Source: SZUA-370 sp034003955
GTDB lineage: Bacteria > Spirochaetota > Spirochaetia > Treponematales > UBA12059
Assembly (NCBI GenBank): GCA_034003955.1
Contig: JAVEXO010000005.1
Span: 18,669 to 82,668, forward strand
Length of the DNA stretch: 64,000 nucleotides
Reading direction: 5' to 3'
Below the pieces are notes generated by a model, which was not told the DNA's origin, ran no database searches, and saw nothing but the letters and a program-made list of their open reading frames with translations. Positions 57,020 through 64,000 of the stretch are shown in pieces. Positions within the stretch are counted from its first letter, which is position 1. Each line of letters starts with the position of its first letter. Both the position numbers and the translations under genes were made by a program.

Positions 57020-57790
57020 ATGGAAGGCAAGAGCATTACAGTCAAGGGAAAGAACCTGTCCTATGTGGAGAAAGGGAGCGGCTCACCGATCGTTCTTGTC
57101 CACGGTAATACAGGCTCCAAACTATGGTGGCGTGATGTCATGGATATTCCAGGGCATAGGCTCATAGCACTGGATATGCCAAACTTCGGTTCATCCGATG
57201 CCATCGATGTGGCAGACATAGACGTGTACGCCGACTATGTTGGTGCCTTCATAGTGGCGCTCAAACTGGCTTCCCCCATGCTGGTGGGGCATAGCCTTGG
57301 TGGCGCGGTTGTCATGTCACTTGCAGCTAGAAACCCGGCAATAGCCAAGTCCCTCGTTATAATAGACGGCGCATCTCCTGCGGGTCTCGTTACCCCTGAG
57401 GCAAGCTACCCATACATAGAGATGTTCAAGACAAATAGACCCATGATGCGCCAGGCTCTAGCAGCCGTTGCACCCACCTTGCAGGACGATGCAACCCTCG
57501 ACGGGCTGACTGACGATGCGATGAGGATGGCTCCTCTAGCGTTTGCCGGCAACGCCCGTGCCTTGGAGCGCTTCAACTATGAGGGCAGAGCCGGTGATTT
57601 CAAGGGTCCCGTACTCGTCATCTGGGGGCGTAAGGATGGCATCATCACCGAGGCGATGGCCAGGGAAACGGCCGCCGCATACAAGGGCTCACGGCTGGAG
57701 ATACTGGAAGACGTAGGACACTCGGTAATGGTCGAGGATCCTGCCAGGTTTAAAAGGCTTATCCTGGATTTTGCTGCCAAGCATCCATAA
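57020..57790 (+). CDS. Alpha/beta hydrolase B
   Basis: 256 residues. Oxyanion HGNTGSKLWW, nucleophile GHSLGGAVV, acid in GRKDGII and His in DVGHSVMVEDP are present. ATG 57020 with ggaaggga upstream is preferred over TTG 56999. Last gene of the rightward unit, 42 bases after hydrolase A, and convergent with the polyprenyl synthase gene, 14 bases between stops. Only about 25% resemblance to hydrolase A by eye, so the two likely act on different bonds. Confidence 0.88.
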   Translation: MEGKSITVKGKNLSYVEKGSGSPIVLVHGNTGSKLWWRDVMDIPGHRLIALDMPNFGSSDAIDVADIDVYADYVGAFIVALKLASPMLVGHSLGGAVVMSLAARNPAIAKSLVIIDGASPAGLVTPEASYPYIEMFKTNRPMMRQALAAVAPTLQDDATLDGLTDDAMRMAPLAFAGNARALERFNYEGRAGDFKGPVLVIWGRKDGIITEAMARETAAAYKGSRLEILEDVGHSVMVEDPARFKRLILDFAAKHP

Positions 57791-57804
57791 GGCTAGTTTT
57801 TCCG

Positions 57805-58920
57805 CTACGATCGGCGTTCCAGGCTGTACCTGACCAGCTCACGGAATGCCGTAGCGCTGATAGCCGGAGCCTTCTTGAGCATTGGTTCGAGTATGCCTAA
57901 GGCTTCCTGGGCCATGGTTTTCATCATCATCCCAAGCTTTTTCCTCACGCCCATGCTCTCAATCTGTTCGCGAACGAAGGCCGTCTCTGCCGCACCAGAA
58001 GCACGATTGCCAAACATGGAGCGAAGCTTTTTCTCTGTCTCTCCATCTGCCTGTGCCAGTAGCCTATGCCTGAACAGCGTCTTCTTGTCCTCCCGTATAT
58101 CGGCGCCTACGGGCTTGCCGAGCTCCTCCTCGTCTGCAAACAGGCCAAGCTCGTCGTCCTTGAGCTGGAAGACTACTCCTAGCATTTCTCCGGCTTCCTC
58201 AAAGGCCAGACGTTCCGCATCGCTTCCACCGGCTATGACGCAACCCAGGGCCAGGGGCATGCTAAAGGTATAGCGGCCAGTCTTATAGCGGTATAGCCTG
58301 AGTATGTCATCCTCGCCTGGTTCTAACGGAGCGTTTCTGAAGGGGTTTGTTGATTCTGGCCTTGCCGCGCCGTTGAGCACGTCCTGCATCTGGGCAACGC
58401 CTACTATGCACAGTTCCCGTGCGGCAATGGTCGATACCTGCACTGCGGTTTCAGAGGCAATGGGTAATTCCGACAGCAGCCTGAAGGCTGCAAAGAAGGC
58501 TAGGTCACCTGCGCATATTCCCAATGCCTCTCCATAGTGTGGAGGATCGTCGAAGCCCCCATCGACCAGCGCCGTCTCGTAGGCAACATGCATGGTGGGG
58601 TAGCCACGGCGTATCCTGTCGCGATCCATGATGTCGTCATGGGCCAGGAGACCAGACTGGAATAGTTCCATGGCCGCCCCGGCTCGCCTCAATGCCGTAG
58701 CATCGCTACCTATAGGGGTATCTCCCTTGGCGAGCTCATAGCCGAGGCGAACCAAAACGCCCCGAAGCATCTTTCCTCTACCCGCAAACTCGGCCAGGCG
58801 GGCCGCTGTATCCTCTCCCAGATCCCTGGAGACACCATCGAATGCGGCCTTGAACGATTCGAGGGCATCGCGTATCTCCTTGTCTAGTTCCTTTCGAGTC
58901 GAGGCAAAGTACTCCATCAT
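57805..58920 (-). CDS. Polyprenyl diphosphate synthase
   Basis: 371-residue trans-isoprenyl diphosphate synthase. First Asp-rich motif HDDIMDRD (D95, D96, D99) followed by RRG, and a second motif KDDELGLF with the family phrase DEEELGKPVGADI.EDKKT. Chain length cannot be called safely; it is longer than FPP synthases (about 300). The ATG at 58920 has aggag and overlaps the tcdA stop (atga). A longer upstream frame to 59211 only copies tcdA in another frame. Confidence 0.9.
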   Translation of the reverse strand: MMEYFASTRKELDKEIRDALESFKAAFDGVSRDLGEDTAARLAEFAGRGKMLRGVLVRLGYELAKGDTPIGSDATALRRAGAAMELFQSGLLAHDDIMDRDRIRRGYPTMHVAYETALVDGGFDDPPHYGEALGICAGDLAFFAAFRLLSELPIASETAVQVSTIAARELCIVGVAQMQDVLNGAARPESTNPFRNAPLEPGEDDILRLYRYKTGRYTFSMPLALGCVIAGGSDAERLAFEEAGEMLGVVFQLKDDELGLFADEEELGKPVGADIREDKKTLFRHRLLAQADGETEKKLRSMFGNRASGAAETAFVREQIESMGVRKKLGMMMKTMAQEALGILEPMLKKAPAISATAFRELVRYSLERRS

Positions 58921-59690
58921 GTACGGCTCCTGTCTTTTACTATGTCTATACTGAGTATGGCTCTGACCGCCAGGCTGGCCATGATGTGTCCGGCGGCCTG
59001 GGGCACGAAGGGTCCCGATCCCTGAACGGCTCTGACCCGCTTGCCGTCGACTGTCTGGCCCGGTGTCGATCCGTCTGAAGGCATGGTAGGGGCAACGGCC
59101 GGTTCGTCTGACCAGACGCAGAGGAATTGCTCCGGACCTTTTGGGTCGAAGCCACGCCGGTGAAGACGTTTCCTGACAACGGCCGAGAGCGGGCAGTCGT
59201 GTGTCTTCCATAATGATCCAACCTTCAGTAGCTCCGGAGCCATCCTGCCAGCCGTCCCCATGCTGGTGGCGAATGGTTTACCAGCCCTGGCCAGAGCCGC
59301 AAGCAGGTTGACCTTGGGGTTGAGCGTATCTATGCAGTCAAGGTAAAAGTCGCAGCCTTCGGGAATCATGGCCGCGGCTTCAGCGCCGCTAACGATGGCT
59401 CCTAGAGCCTCTACGATGACAGAAGGATTGATACGCCGTGCATAGTTAGAAAAAACCTGCACCTTGGGTAGCCCCACCTCATCATGATACCCAAAATAGA
59501 GCCTGTTAAGGTTGGATTCGTCTATTGTATCAAAGTCGACGACTGACAATCTGCCTACACCGGCACGCACCAGGTCCATGGCCGCCGCGGCTCCTACTCC
59601 ACCGAGGCCGAAGACGCAGACGCTGGCGCTAGCCAGAGTGTCTATGCCGGAATCACCAAACAATATTCTCGTCCTATCGCTTAAGGGCAT
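58917..59690 (-). CDS. tcdA: tRNA threonylcarbamoyladenosine dehydratase-like E1 enzyme
   Basis: 257-residue ThiF/E1-fold protein. Seen: N-terminal RTRILFGDSGIDTL, nucleotide-binding GLGGVGAAAA (about residues 28-37), DFDTIDESNLNRL, CIDTLNPKVNLL, then FATSMGTAGRMAPE. In E. coli TcdA (CsdL) cyclises t6A to ct6A in tRNA. Lies between tatD (17-base overlap) and the polyprenyl synthase gene (4-base overlap). Confidence 0.9.
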   Translation of the reverse strand: MPLSDRTRILFGDSGIDTLASASVCVFGLGGVGAAAAMDLVRAGVGRLSVVDFDTIDESNLNRLYFGYHDEVGLPKVQVFSNYARRINPSVIVEALGAIVSGAEAAAMIPEGCDFYLDCIDTLNPKVNLLAALARAGKPFATSMGTAGRMAPELLKVGSLWKTHDCPLSAVVRKRLHRRGFDPKGPEQFLCVWSDEPAVAPTMPSDGSTPGQTVDGKRVRAVQGSGPFVPQAAGHIMASLAVRAILSIDIVKDRSRT

Positions 59691-60489
59691 CGCCGAATAT
59701 CCTCATGAAATTTTCATTTACATATGAACGCATACCATCTGGCTCCTGCCCTCGCAGCCTGGCCAGTTCGTTTATGACGGCGTTCAGGTCACTCGTAGTG
59801 GAGCAGGATCGCAGTAAGGGGCGTCTGTGTCCTCCTGTCGTGGGATGAGGAAGACCCCGTGGGGGCTGGTAGGGAGCGTCTGTCTCCGTAAGCAAGGCCG
59901 AAAGAGGAAGGCTGATGGCGCTCGAGATTGCCTTCTTGTTACCGTTGACTATAGACAGACCAAAGGAAAATAGGGCGTCAGGGCAACGCGCAAGAAAGTC
60001 CCTGGCCTCGTTGGCGGGGCCTGGCCATGAGTGCAATATGACTGCTCGTAGTCTTGACAAGCGCTTGGCATACTCAAACAGGAGATCGTTTGCCCGGCGC
60101 ATGTGTAGCACGAGGGGCAGACCATGGCGCTCTGCTACTTCCAGCTGGAATTCAAAGGCTATCCTCTGCGTCTTCTCGTTTTCAGGTGTTCGTACCAAGG
60201 CTGGCCTATCTCCAAAAAAGTCAAAACCGCATTCGCCTATGGCTGTTAATCCGCCAGCCTTGGCAAGACGCTCCAAAGCATCGGCCTCGTCCATGATAGC
60301 CAGTTGTGGGTGGATACCGAAGGAGAGCAGATATGGCCCCGCTGTAGCCATTATGTGTTCGGTCGCCTGTAGTCCTGCCTCGCTGTGGACAGAGGCAAGG
60401 CCAACCACGCCTGACTCCTTGTACTCCTGTATGAAACCAGGATCGAGTACAAAGAGATCGTCGGCATGGAAGTGGGCATCTGTTAGCAC
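59674..60489 (-). CDS. TatD-family metal-dependent hydrolase
   Basis: 271 residues. Seen: metal-binding DAHFHADD at the N-terminus, IGECGFDFFG, LHMRRANDLLFEY, HSWPGPANEA, and LTETDAPYQPPRG, which is the TatD metal-site C-terminal phrase. I chose the GTG at 60489, giving VLTDAHFH; a longer in-frame ATG at 60597 overlaps the FecR gene. A perfect 9-bp stem (60489-60497 with 60504-60512) covers the space just before the GTG. Family: 3'-exonuclease or DNase roles. Confidence 0.88.
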   Translation of the reverse strand: MLTDAHFHADDLFVLDPGFIQEYKESGVVGLASVHSEAGLQATEHIMATAGPYLLSFGIHPQLAIMDEADALERLAKAGGLTAIGECGFDFFGDRPALVRTPENEKTQRIAFEFQLEVAERHGLPLVLHMRRANDLLFEYAKRLSRLRAVILHSWPGPANEARDFLARCPDALFSFGLSIVNGNKKAISSAISLPLSALLTETDAPYQPPRGLPHPTTGGHRRPLLRSCSTTSDLNAVINELARLRGQEPDGMRSYVNENFMRIFGDALKR

Positions 60490-60539
60490 GCTGCTAGAAT
60501 AGACTAGCAGCGCCTGGGAGGCAAGCGCCGGAACTGCGC

Positions 60540-61337
60540 CTATAGCCCGGTCAGCAGGCTCTTGGCATCTGACAGCGAGGTAGGATCGTCGAACCAACCT
60601 GAGTCTATCCCGGTGGTGAGCAGGGCCTTGGCGTCGGCCGTAGCACCATAGCGGGCGGATAGCGTGGCGAGGACCAGCGCATACGAGCCGCGTAGCGCAC
60701 CCGCATCGGCAGGGGAGGCAGCGCGTAAGGCTGCCAGCGCCTTGGCTCCTGAGCCACTGGCCAAGGCCGACAATGAGCCACTATAGGCCGCCCTGGCGGC
60801 TCCTGTTGGGTCATAGGCGTTCATGTACAGTTCAAAGGCTTCCATGTAGGCTTCATATGCCTTGGCGTAGTCGTTGGCACGAGCGGCTATATCTCCAGAC
60901 TTCATCGCCTCGTCGGCTTCTACCGTACCACCGGCCCACATCGTGCCAGTATCCACCACCGCTTCCGAGCCACGGACTCCGGCTACTGTCATGTCACGAG
61001 GACCGCCCTTGGCTATCTTCTCTAGCTTGCCGGCGACGGTGGCGAGGGCACTCGCCTCTTTCTTTGGTTTAAACAGGGAATCTACCAGGTATGTTCCGGG
61101 GGCAGCTATGGCTACCGTAGACCCATTCTGAGCTCGCAGTTCTAGAATAGCACCGGCAGAGAGCTTGACCGACTGTGATGAATCAAATTTGTCATCGAAG
61201 TCCAGGTTCTTCCAGACTGAACCGGTGAGTACCTGTACCGACCCATCGACGAATTCCACAACGACTGGGGTAGCGACTGCGGTCGCAGTCACCATGAATG
61301 ACAGAGCCGCTAGTGTAACAAATCGTGATACTTTCAT
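60540..61337 (-). CDS. Secreted FecR-domain protein
   Basis: 265 residues. Signal peptide visible (MKVSRFVTLAALSFMVTATAVA). Then a FecR-like segment (VVVEFVDGSVQVLTGSVWKNL... SVKLSAGAILELRAQNGSTVAIAAPGTYLVDS), a basic helix, AGVRGSE, and an Ala-rich helical C-terminal part with TPR-like periodicity (residues about 150-265). Periplasmic; no transmembrane anchor or anti-sigma partner seen. Transcribed after the Ig-like repeat gene, with 140 bases between. Confidence 0.8.
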   Translation of the reverse strand: MKVSRFVTLAALSFMVTATAVATPVVVEFVDGSVQVLTGSVWKNLDFDDKFDSSQSVKLSAGAILELRAQNGSTVAIAAPGTYLVDSLFKPKKEASALATVAGKLEKIAKGGPRDMTVAGVRGSEAVVDTGTMWAGGTVEADEAMKSGDIAARANDYAKAYEAYMEAFELYMNAYDPTGAARAAYSGSLSALASGSGAKALAALRAASPADAGALRGSYALVLATLSARYGATADAKALLTTGIDSGWFDDPTSLSDAKSLLTGL

Positions 61338-61477
61338 TATATCTACCTTTCACTGGAGCTTACCCAATAGCAACCAGTCTACTTACTAGTAGGGATATAC
61401 TTACTATAGCCCTTTCTATACCAATATCGAGGCATTTTACGTATAAAATGCACAGTATAACCATTTGGTGCTGGCAT

Positions 61478-64000
61478 CTACTCCTCGGCCTCTTCTCGAC
61501 GCGATCCTGTGATGACCGTAGGCGTTATTACCGAGAACGGCTTCTGAGAACCATCCTGCTTAGGCATGCCAGGCTCGTTCGGCGGTACCGTTCCAGAATC
61601 GGATGATCCTGATGAGCCAACACCCATCCCCGATGAATACGAGACCTGCACGACATCATTTTCTACCGAGGAATTCTCTTGGGTTTCACCGATTGTTTTT
61701 GCAGTGCTCGTATCTATTTTTAGCTCGTCCTTCGATTGAGCCAGAGCCTTGACTGGAATCATTATCTGGGCAGCCGCTGCTTCTGTCGTGCTCGCCACCG
61801 ATACCTTGGACTGCGATGATTCTGAGCCCTGCGAGGAGGCAACTTTACTAGGTATTGTTGCTGATGCCTTGGCTGATCCTTCAACCGAACCGATAGTCAG
61901 CCATGAACCGGGGGATGTAATAGGATCAGTTGCTGAAGGCGTTACTAGACTCGTGGTTGTACTGCGGCTGGCAGAGGAGATGGCCGTGCTCTGGGATGAG
62001 GTGGTTGATGCCATGGTTGAGGATGAGAGAGTCCTGGCACTGACAGCGACTGTGCCGGGAAGAGGGGCAATGGAGAAGGTGGTTCCAAGCTCCGTGATGC
62101 TTACATTCTTTCCAACGCTTTCATTGCCTGCTTCGTCTTTGACTGTGATAGTGATTGCGTACGGGACAGTGCCTACAAGGGTTATTTCATGAAAATCAGA
62201 ACCAGACCATGAGGTGCCTTCCACGCCTTCGCCTGTAACGGTGTAAAGACTGATGGCTGAGCCAGTTCCGTCGGCGGTAACGGTGAGAGTTGTCTTCATT
62301 GAAGCAGGGGTTGAATATGAACCACTGGCTATGGTGGGGATGAGAGTATCCTTGATGAAAGTTATAGTAGCTTCACCTGTGTTGCCAGCAGTGTCGGTGG
62401 AGTAGACTGTTATGGCTATATCACCACCCTCTGCTATGGAACCCCACCCGGACAGTGAACTGATTTTGGTTGTACCGCTTATGTAGGCCGACGCTGTGTT
62501 GGTTCCAATCTTTGCCGTAAGCGAGCCTCCATCGGCAGTGATAGCCATTGTGGCATCTTCATTGACGTAAGCGCTTGCTGAGGGTGCCGTTATGCTCGGG
62601 GAAGGGGCTGTTCGGTCGTACGTTCTGCTAAGATCTACCAAGTTGCCAGCTACCATGATGTTACCAGCATTATCTTCTGCGCCGCTTATCCTGTAGTAAA
62701 GTGCTCCCTCGGGATCGGTGTCATCCATGGTATAGGTTGCCGTATATATGTATGGTCCAGTACCGGTTGGTCCTGAGACACTCAAGGTGGCAATGAGGTC
62801 ATCGTTTGCTTTTCTGAGCGTTACACTTGGGGCAGTCTTCATGCCCGATGTTGACTCGATGGTTGAAAGAGTGAGGCTTATGACACTGTTTTCAATAGCA
62901 TATCCTGGGTTAGCAAGTGTTACGCTCGTAGCGCTTACGGTAAGCGCAGGCTTTACGGTATCCTTTTTAAATGTAATAGTAGTTTCACCTATATCGCCAG
63001 CAGTGTCGCTGGAGTAGACCGTTATGGTTATATTACCACCTTCTGCTATGGAACCCCACCCGGATAGTGAACTGATCTTGGTTGTACCGCTTATGTAGGC
63101 CGACGCTGTGTTGGTCCCAATCTTTGCCGTAAGCGAGCCTCCATCGGCAGTGATAGCCATTGTGGCATCTGCATTGACGTAAGCGCTTGCTGAGGGTGCC
63201 GTTATGTTCGGGGAAGGTACTGTTCGGTCGTATGTTCTGCTAAGATCTACCAAGTTGCCAGCTACCATAATGTTGCCAGCATTATCTTCTGCACCGCTTA
63301 TCCTGTAGTAAAGTGCTACCTCGGGATCGGTGTTATCCATGGTATGGGTTGCCGTATATATGTATGGTCCACTACCGGCTGGTCCTGAGACACTCAAGGT
63401 GGCAATGAGGTCATCGTTTGCTTTCCTGAGCGTTACACTTGGGGCAGTCTTCATTCCCGATGTTGACTCGCTGGTCGAAAGTGTGAGGCTTATGACACTA
63501 TTTTCAATAGCATATCCTGGGTTAGCAAGTGTTACGCTCGTGGCGCTTACGCTAAGCGCGGGGGAAACATTATCAAAAACGATGATGTCACTGAGTGTAG
63601 CTACCTTCTGATTACCCGAGGCGTCCCAGAACTTGATCCGTACCGTACGATCTCCCTGTGTGCCGCTGGTGAGATCGACGGTGGTCGTGCCGCTTGTGAA
63701 TGCCGCGGCATCAGACCAGGACGAGCCACTATCATAAGAGAACTGGGCTAGCACTCCGTTCGTATCACTGGCGTCTGAGTAGACGGCTGGTGTTCCTGTC
63801 TTTGTATAGGTTGCACCTGGACTAGTATCAGAGCCGAGGTAAACGTAGGTTGCTGTAGGAAGCGTTTTATCGTAGGTGCGGCCTGTGGTTGTAGGTCCAG
63901 CAGAAACCATGATGTTACCGGCACCATCTGTGGTGTCTGAAATGACGTAATACAGGAGTCCCTCAGGGTCTCCGGAGACCATAATATATATTACAGAGCA
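61478..64000 (-). CDS. Large Ig-like repeat surface protein (N-terminus beyond window)
   Basis: At least 840 residues; the frame is open to the window edge, and the first in-frame ATG (63982) is internal to a repeat. Two near-identical 204-residue units follow one another (see repeat entries), each a pair of Ig-like modules (PSVTLRKANDDLIATLSVSG... and SPSITAPSASAYVN), then a Ser/Thr-rich tail (about 200 residues) ending VITGSRREEAEE. No sortase or membrane anchor is visible, so attachment is unclear. Likely exported adhesin or envelope protein; the signal peptide would lie outside. Confidence 0.85.
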   Translation of the reverse strand, partial: CSVIYIMVSGDPEGLLYYVISDTTDGAGNIMVSAGPTTTGRTYDKTLPTATYVYLGSDTSPGATYTKTGTPAVYSDASDTNGVLAQFSYDSGSSWSDAAAFTSGTTTVDLTSGTQGDRTVRIKFWDASGNQKVATLSDIIVFDNVSPALSVSATSVTLANPGYAIENSVISLTLSTSESTSGMKTAPSVTLRKANDDLIATLSVSGPAGSGPYIYTATHTMDNTDPEVALYYRISGAEDNAGNIMVAGNLVDLSRTYDRTVPSPNITAPSASAYVNADATMAITADGGSLTAKIGTNTASAYISGTTKISSLSGWGSIAEGGNITITVYSSDTAGDIGETTITFKKDTVKPALTVSATSVTLANPGYAIENSVISLTLSTIESTSGMKTAPSVTLRKANDDLIATLSVSGPTGTGPYIYTATYTMDDTDPEGALYYRISGAEDNAGNIMVAGNLVDLSRTYDRTAPSPSITAPSASAYVNEDATMAITADGGSLTAKIGTNTASAYISGTTKISSLSGWGSIAEGGDIAITVYSTDTAGNTGEATITFIKDTLIPTIASGSYSTPASMKTTLTVTADGTGSAISLYTVTGEGVEGTSWSGSDFHEITLVGTVPYAITITVKDEAGNESVGKNVSITELGTTFSIAPLPGTVAVSARTLSSSTMASTTSSQSTAISSASRSTTTSLVTPSATDPITSPGSWLTIGSVEGSAKASATIPSKVASSQGSESSQSKVSVASTTEAAAAQIMIPVKALAQSKDELKIDTSTAKTIGETQENSSVENDVVQVSYSSGMGVGSSGSSDSGTVPPNEPGMPKQDGSQKPFSVITPTVITGSRREEAEE
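62350..62961. repeat. 612-bp internal repeat, copy A
   Basis: One of two near-identical 612-bp (204-codon) units within the Ig-like gene. Copy B follows immediately at 62962-63573. Boundaries are set from the shared phrase accccacccgga near 62441 and 63053, which are 612 bases apart. Confidence 0.85.
62962..63573. repeat. 612-bp internal repeat, copy B
   Basis: Second unit. It differs from copy A at scattered single bases, mostly silent or conservative (for example STSESTSG versus STIESTSG, YVNADATM versus YVNEDATM). Seen directly by comparing the translated units. Confidence 0.85.

Noticed and set aside
58921..59211. N-terminal extension of the polyprenyl synthase frame by 97 codons
   Set aside because: It overlaps tcdA in another frame, has an Arg/Gly/Pro-rich composition unlike any synthase, and the ATG at 58920 has a good Shine-Dalgarno and couples to the tcdA stop.

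Overview
The window is 64 kb of a bacterial chromosome, about 50% GC by eye, and reads as a spirochaete (Spirochaetota, most likely Treponematales). This rests on the RpoB and EF-Tu sequence style, an Asn at the RpoB position equivalent to E. coli Ser531 (the known natural rifampicin-resistance residue of treponemes and Borrelia), the ribosomal operon content, and a YjfB-type motility relic. The genus was not determined. A 100-base N run (13382-13481) marks a scaffold gap inside a repeat field.

Region 1 (1-29862) is the transcription and translation core: rpoB (5' end outside the window), rpoC, rpsL, rpsG and tuf. Then comes an accessory island holding ugpB-ugpA-ugpE (sugar-phosphate uptake without its ATPase gene), GA/CT-rich repeats with IS debris, and a Cache-GGDEF diguanylate cyclase behind a strong promoter overlapping a palindrome. 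The complete S10-spc-alpha supercluster follows: rpsJ, rplC, D, W, B, rpsS, rplV, rpsC, rplP, rpmC, rpsQ, rplN, X, E, rpsN (type Z), rpsH, rplF, R, rpsE, rpmD, rplO, secY, rpmJ, rpsM, K, D, rpoA, rplQ and a small two-CxxC protein. fusA, infA, adk and map are absent from their common positions.

Region 2 (29863-44623) is metabolic: a RarD-like permease; a 1152-residue protein that I read as PPi-type PEP carboxykinase, apparently cotranscribed with hutI; an unknown 194-residue protein; hutH; cysE-cysK; a stretch of decayed transposase pieces (IS256 and IS66 families) and GA/CT repeats; then a long-form hutU followed by a DmpA-type aminopeptidase. Together hutH, hutU and hutI convert histidine to formiminoglutamate.

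Region 3 (44643-57790) is the most distinctive part. Two divergent transcription units flank a gene for a TetR-family protein with two TetR modules. Leftward: tetR, a KAS III-like protein lacking the usual His and Asn, a CoA-transferase and an SCP2-type thiolase. Rightward: a second KAS III-like protein with a Cys-His-His set, an SDR reductase, a complete Liv-type ABC importer and two alpha/beta hydrolases. Two nearly identical 18-bp imperfect palindromes sit just downstream of the two divergent promoters. I infer a co-regulated uptake and CoA-thioester pathway for an unidentified carboxylic acid; I do not recognise it as a described system.

Region 4 (57805-64000) is a leftward run: a large Ig-like repeat surface protein (N-terminus outside the window) with a 612-bp internal duplication, a FecR-domain lipid-free secreted protein, TatD nuclease, TcdA-type E1-like enzyme and a polyprenyl diphosphate synthase. 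I saw no tRNA, rRNA or CRISPR array in the window.
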